From positions 1 through 7,334 of the forward strand of contig JABMPK010000073.1 of assembly GCA_013203725.1 (NCBI GenBank): a DNA stretch of 7,334 nucleotides, in the 5' to 3' direction. Below, piece by piece: positions 4,617 through 7,334 of the stretch. The stretch is from Candidatus Uhrbacteria bacterium (lineage in GTDB: Bacteria > Patescibacteriota > Patescibacteriia > UBA9934 > UBA11717). Below the pieces are notes generated by a model, which made no database searches, was not told where the DNA came from, and was given only the letters and a program-made list of their open reading frames with translations. Both the position numbers and the translations under genes were made by a program. Positions within the stretch are counted from its first letter, which is position 1. Each line of letters starts with the position of its first letter.

Positions 4617-5960
4617 TTACTTGGTCACTTTCTTTACTCGCGCTTGCCCATGGAACTCTTCGAACAGAGCTACGTTCGGATCTTTTCCTGCTGTTTCACC
4701 GACCCACGAGTTGACCTCGGCGAGTGCGATGGCTGCTTCGTATTGACCAGTCGTGATCAGCGCTCTCGTCTCTGCCGAATGCGCGATCGCCTTGTTTTCG
4801 GCACGCCGCTTGGACAGGCCGATGGTCATCTCGATGTTGTCCATCAGGTTTGCGAGCATGCTCACAATCTCGTCACGCTTCTCCTCCGCGTACCTCAGCG
4901 CCACCGGAATATCCAGGTTGATCGCGGAGATGTAGCTGGGGAGTTGTTGGAGCACCTGCATCAATGTGTCGATGCACGCGTTCACTGCGTTGAGATGCCT
5001 GACGTGCTTCGCGCGAACTCCACCAATGTCGATGGACACGAGCATACCTTCTGCCAGAAGTTCTTCCGGCGGGAGGTCGTCGATCTTGGCCTGGATGGCA
5101 TCGCGAGCTTTGAGGAGTCGCTCAAGCTCACTCGGAAGACCTACACGGTCCAGGATGTAAATGAACGCTGTATCGCCGAACAGGATGTTCAGACAGCCGA
5201 GCATGGGCTTCCAGAACGACTTGTGGTCCCGTGCCTGCATGAGCACATCATGCAGACCATTACGACCGTGCCGGCAAATCGTGGAAGCCAGATTCACCTC
5301 GGCTTCCAGCCTCGCTGTGCGCTCAGCCCGAGCTTCTCGCTCACGCTCAGCCCAACGTTCATGTCGTGCTGTCCTGCTTCTTTCAAGAGCCTCGCGCGCA
5401 ATCCGTTTGCTCTCAGCCTTCTTGTCCACCCGAGCCTGTCTGCGCGCAGCTCGAGCGACCTCAAGACGAGTTACTGGGAGCGCCTTCTGCTCTTTCAGAA
5501 GTTCGTCGATCTTTTCCGTCGCATCGCCGAATTCGCCACTAGGCCTGTTGTGAGCTTGCATCGCCGCGATCTCAAATTTCCTTATCTTCAACTGATCGAT
5601 CAGCACTTCCAACCTCTCGTGCTCACCAGTCTCCGCCCGCAACTCTGGATACCGCCACTCGGTAAACCAGTTAATGGGAGAGCGTAGCGAAATTCCGATC
5701 ACGGCTCCAAGAATGCTTGGTACCGTGAGGGTCGCAATGCTGGCAGACGTGGCAATAAATTGAATCTGCATCAAATAATCCCGCATCTCAACCGATGTAG
5801 AGAGTATGTAAACACCAAGAACAATGGTAGAAACCACGCTGAAAAAAGTTGCCATTCCTAGCAGTTCATTGTCTTCCTGCATCTTTCCCACCAAAGCATT
5901 GAAACTAAACGTAACAACGCTCATCGCAGTCATGATCATGATCATTGTCAAAGGGCTCAT
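4617..5960 (-). CDS. Membrane-anchored coiled-coil protein of unknown function
   Basis: I do not recognise this 447-residue protein. Three hydrophobic segments lie at about 5-25, 35-56 and 67-92. They are followed by a long helical, charged region (about 112-225) whose second half (165-222) is very rich in Ala, Arg and Glu, as in RLEVARAARRQARVDKK and ERWAEREREARAERTAR, and is probably a basic coiled coil. Next comes a mixed segment (226-275: CRHGRNGLHDVLM, GCLNILFGDTAFIYILD), then mostly helical sequence (276-420), including DLPPEELLAEG and TTGQYEAAIALAEVN, and a basic tail (VKKVTK). No catalytic motif is seen. The ATG at 5958-5960 has GGGAGG four bases before it, the best Shine-Dalgarno of the window. 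The gene has its own promoter and terminator, so it is monocistronic and divergent from rpsL. From about residue 100 on, it reads as more GC-rich than its neighbours. A scaffold or envelope role is only a guess. Confidence 0.82.
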   Translation of the reverse strand: MSPLTMIMIMTAMSVVTFSFNALVGKMQEDNELLGMATFFSVVSTIVLGVYILSTSVEMRDYLMQIQFIATSASIATLTVPSILGAVIGISLRSPINWFTEWRYPELRAETGEHERLEVLIDQLKIRKFEIAAMQAHNRPSGEFGDATEKIDELLKEQKALPVTRLEVARAARRQARVDKKAESKRIAREALERSRTARHERWAEREREARAERTARLEAEVNLASTICRHGRNGLHDVLMQARDHKSFWKPMLGCLNILFGDTAFIYILDRVGLPSELERLLKARDAIQAKIDDLPPEELLAEGMLVSIDIGGVRAKHVRHLNAVNACIDTLMQVLQQLPSYISAINLDIPVALRYAEEKRDEIVSMLANLMDNIEMTIGLSKRRAENKAIAHSAETRALITTGQYEAAIALAEVNSWVGETAGKDPNVALFEEFHGQARVKKVTK

Positions 5961-5967
5961 GAGCCCT
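5952..5967. promoter_or_regulatory. 16-bp perfect palindrome over a start codon
   Basis: AGGGCTCATGAGCCCT is its own reverse complement and contains the ATG of the 447-residue protein gene and part of its Shine-Dalgarno region. It could be an operator or a small hairpin affecting initiation, or it could be chance. Confidence 0.3.
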
Positions 5968-5996
5968 CCCTTCGTGTTGTAAGGTCCAACGCGTTA

Positions 5997-6024
5997 ACCT
6001 TACTAGAAAATATCGGTTTGTCAA
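5997..6024 (-). promoter_or_regulatory. Promoter of the 447-residue protein gene
   Basis: On the minus strand TTGACA (6019-6024) is followed after 16 bases by TAAGGT (5997-6002), about 36 bases upstream of the ATG. The -35 is full consensus; the -10 is weak. Confidence 0.5.
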
Positions 6025-6043
6025 GCAATGACGGGCCAGTATC

Positions 6044-6059
6044 GCTGGTGATCGCCAGC
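6044..6059. promoter_or_regulatory. Near-palindrome between divergent promoters, possible operator
   Basis: GCTGGTGATCGCCAGC is a 16-bp palindrome with one mismatched pair, lying 20 bases behind the leftward -35 and about 63 bases before the rpsL -35. An AT-rich stretch (6060-6105) follows. The position suits a regulator site, but no factor is known for it. Confidence 0.25.
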
Positions 6060-6122
6060 ATTTAAACTTAAATAATCTAAAATTTAATCTTGATTTACAA
6101 TTGCTCGCAACCCTTGGTCTTA

Positions 6123-6151
6123 TTGACAAAATCACCCTCAAAAGGTATGCT
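6123..6151 (+). promoter_or_regulatory. Sigma-70-type promoter of the str operon (rpsL)
   Basis: TTGACA (6123-6128) and TATGCT (6146-6151) are separated by 17 bases. With a start near 6158, the leader would be about 90 bases. AT-rich sequence upstream (6060-6105) could act as an UP element. Confidence 0.75.
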
Positions 6152-6163
6152 CGCACCACCTAT

Positions 6164-6233
6164 TTTTGTAGGTTGAATTAATCAACGACGCGTGTGAAGT
6201 ACCCAGGAGATTGGGGAAGCCTACAGGCGCGTC
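6164..6233 (+). promoter_or_regulatory. Structured leader of rpsL mRNA
   Basis: Several short helices can form: GTTGA/TCAAC (about 6172-6186), then GACGC/GCGTC (6187-6191 with 6229-6233) enclosing CCCA/TGGG (6202-6205 with 6212-6215) and GCC/GGC (6219-6221 with 6226-6228). This looks like a small three-way junction. An AGGAGA inside it (6205-6210) is too far from the ATG to be its ribosome site. It may be an autoregulatory leader for a ribosomal protein; this is inferred only from a hand fold. Confidence 0.3.
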
Positions 6234-6249
6234 ACTAGTCTGAAATCTC

Positions 6250-6666
6250 ATGCCAACCATGAATCAGCTTATTCGCAAACCACGAAAGTCTGCGAAGAAT
6301 AAGAGTAAGACTCCATCGCTTGGAATCACTCTTGACTCTCTTCACCGAAGAAAGTCACTTAACAACGCCCCACTTAAGCGTGGCGTATGTGTGCGTGTGT
6401 CTACAATGACACCAAAAAAGCCGAACTCAGCTCTACGAAAAGTAGCGCGTGTTCGTCTCTCAAACGGAATCGAGGTGAACGCCTACATTCCAGGAGAGGG
6501 TCACAACTTGCAGGAGCACTCAGTTGTTCTTGTTCGAGGTGGAAAAGTTAAAGACCTTCCAGGTGTGCGATACCACGTTGTTCGTGGAATTTATGATACT
6601 CAAGGCATCGACGGACGAAACCAAAGTCGATCTAAGTACGGGACTCGTCGTCCTAAGAAGAGCTAG
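6250..6666 (+). CDS. rpsL: 30S ribosomal protein S12
   Basis: S12 sits at the decoding centre of the 30S subunit and acts in tRNA selection. The 138 residues show MPTMNQLIRKPRKS, KRGVCVRVSTMTPKKPNSALRKVARVRL (Lys56-Lys57 in the loop that corresponds to Lys42-Lys43 of E. coli), IPGEGHNLQEHSVVLVRGG and KVKDLPGVRYHVVRG (with the Asp that is methylthiolated in E. coli, here Asp102), ending SRSKYGTRRPKKS. The streptomycin-related lysines are wild type. Compared with E. coli (124 residues) there is an insertion of about 13 residues between about 20 and 40, in the place where Bacillota S12 also has one. The start at 6250 gives the normal MPT-NQL N-terminus; the ATG at 6259 is less likely. First gene of the operon, 3 bases before rpsG. 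Confidence 0.98.
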   Translation: MPTMNQLIRKPRKSAKNKSKTPSLGITLDSLHRRKSLNNAPLKRGVCVRVSTMTPKKPNSALRKVARVRLSNGIEVNAYIPGEGHNLQEHSVVLVRGGKVKDLPGVRYHVVRGIYDTQGIDGRNQSRSKYGTRRPKKS

Positions 6667-6669
6667 AAT

Positions 6670-7137
6670 ATGCGAGGTAAACAATCCCAAAAGCGCGTAA
6701 TTGCAGCTGACCCAAAGTTCAAGAACTTGTTGGTTGCAAAGTTGATCAACTACGTCATGTTGGACGGAAAGAAGACAACTGCGCAGCGCGTTGTATACGA
6801 TGCGTTTGAAACCATTTCAGATAAGACAAAGTTGGATCCAATCATTGTGTTCCAGCAAGCGTTGGATAACGTGATGCCAAACCTAGAGGTTAAGAGCAAG
6901 CGTGTTGGTGGTGCAAACTACCAGGTTCCTATGCCAGTTCGAGGAGACCGTCGAATTACATTGGCGTACCGATGGATCCTAATCTCGGCTCGTGCAAAGA
7001 AAGGTGCTGCAATGTCAGCGCATCTAGCAACGGAGCTCATGGAGGCAGCTGAAGGAGTAGGTGGAGCTGTAAAGAAGAAGGAAGACGTGCAACGAATGGC
7101 AGAAGCTAACCGAGCCTTCGCTCACTTCGCTCGATAA
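6670..7137 (+). CDS. rpsG: 30S ribosomal protein S7
   Basis: S7 is a primary 16S rRNA binder that starts assembly of the 30S head. At 155 residues it has the full family length: a basic N-terminus (MRGKQSQKRVI), DPKFKNLLVAKLINYVMLDGKK (14-35), EVKSKRVGGANYQVPMPVR (73-91), the RWILISARAKKG helix (101-112) and KKKEDVQRMAEANRAFAHFAR at the end. Only three bases separate it from rpsL, so the two are co-transcribed and likely coupled. No strong Shine-Dalgarno sequence precedes the ATG. In E. coli S7 represses the operon by binding the rpsL-rpsG gap; that gap is too short here for such a site, so any feedback site must be elsewhere. Confidence 0.98.
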   Translation: MRGKQSQKRVIAADPKFKNLLVAKLINYVMLDGKKTTAQRVVYDAFETISDKTKLDPIIVFQQALDNVMPNLEVKSKRVGGANYQVPMPVRGDRRITLAYRWILISARAKKGAAMSAHLATELMEAAEGVGGAVKKKEDVQRMAEANRAFAHFAR

Positions 7138-7145
7138 TATCGTTC

Positions 7146-7173
7146 AGGATCCGATGCGTAAGTATCGGATCCT
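7146..7173 (+). terminator. Hairpin between rpsG and fusA (terminator or attenuator)
   Basis: A perfect 10-bp stem, AGGATCCGAT (7146-7155) with ATCGGATCCT (7164-7173), and an 8-base loop begin 8 bases after the rpsG stop. The following TAGCGTTTG has no real U-run, so it could be a weak attenuator, a processing site or a protein-binding hairpin. A weak promoter-like TTGAAG at 7180-7185 follows it, but its -10 is poor. Confidence 0.5.
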
Positions 7174-7217
7174 TAGCGTTTGAAGACCATAAGACAATAC
7201 AAATATTTACTAAATTT

Positions 7218-7334
7218 ATGCCCAGAGAATTTCCTCTTGAGCGAGTCCGAAATATCGGAATCATTGCTCACATTGACGCCGGTAAAACGACTGTAACGGA
7301 GCGCGTTCTATTTTACACAGGTAAAAAGCACAAG
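7218..7334 (+). CDS. fusA: Elongation factor G, N-terminal 39 residues (runs off window)
   Basis: EF-G is the GTPase that moves tRNA and mRNA through the ribosome in translocation. Visible are MPREFPLERVRNIGIIA and the P-loop AHIDAGKTT (17-25), followed by VTERVLFYTGKKHK; this is the standard EF-G start (RN-GI-AHIDAGKTT-TER-L-YTG). The frame is open to the end of the window. The ATG at 7218 has no Shine-Dalgarno sequence. The place after rpsL and rpsG is the classic str operon order. Confidence 0.97.
   Translation, partial: MPREFPLERVRNIGIIAHIDAGKTTVTERVLFYTGKKHK

Noticed and set aside
5161..5553. 130-codon plus-strand frame rich in Ser, Arg and Ala
   Set aside because: It mirrors the Arg/Ala-rich coiled coil on the other strand and has low-complexity shadow composition.
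4572..5687. Long open frame (371 codons) on the plus strand
   Set aside because: It is antisense to the 447-residue gene, begins inside that gene's terminator, and has no membrane, domain or ribosome-site support. The GC-rich codons of the real gene keep this frame open by chance.

Overview
The window looks like a chromosomal piece of a Candidate Phyla Radiation (Patescibacteria) bacterium, probably Parcubacteria-like. This is an inference from several signs: ComEC is split into a channel protein and a separate membrane-anchored metallo-beta-lactamase protein, an IVP-type four-helix-bundle gene lies outside rRNA, a small minimal M50 protease is present, S12 carries a long indel, most starts lack a Shine-Dalgarno sequence, and intergenic palindromic repeats are dense. 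TGA is used as a real stop, which argues against the recoded Gracilibacteria/SR1 lineages. No rRNA, tRNA, CRISPR array or transposase gene is visible.

Layout. 1-258 (+): 3' part of a four-helix-bundle (23S rRNA IVP family) gene. 314-2439 (+): a two-gene DNA-uptake unit, the ComEC channel and the ComEC-type MBL protein, joined by an ATGA stop/start overlap and closed by a hairpin. 2440-2957: a gene-poor stretch with two large palindromic repeats around a small leftward promoter and short transcript of unknown nature. 2958-3422 (-): ndk, nucleoside diphosphate kinase. 3423-3780: intergenic, holding a second, unrelated palindromic repeat family plus another copy of the first. 3781-4437 (+): a site-2-type M50 membrane protease boxed by inverted copies of the repeat. 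4617-5960 (-): a 447-residue membrane/coiled-coil protein of unknown function, with its own intrinsic terminator and promoter. 6250-7334 (+): the start of the str operon (rpsL, rpsG, 5' end of fusA), read from a near-consensus promoter and a structured leader.

How it fits together. The right third is core translation machinery. The left two thirds are single housekeeping or surface genes separated by repeats. The main oddity is the family of about 85-120 bp palindromic elements built from CCAAT/ATTGG words. Five copies lie within 4.3 kb, each at a gene boundary, and none lies to the right of 4561. Two of them flank the protease in inverted orientation and share an exact 32-base core, and one half-copy sits directly between the IVP gene and comEC. 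The unknown 447-residue protein is divergent from the ribosomal operon and reads as more GC- and Arg-rich than its neighbours. It is the best candidate for an undescribed protein here.
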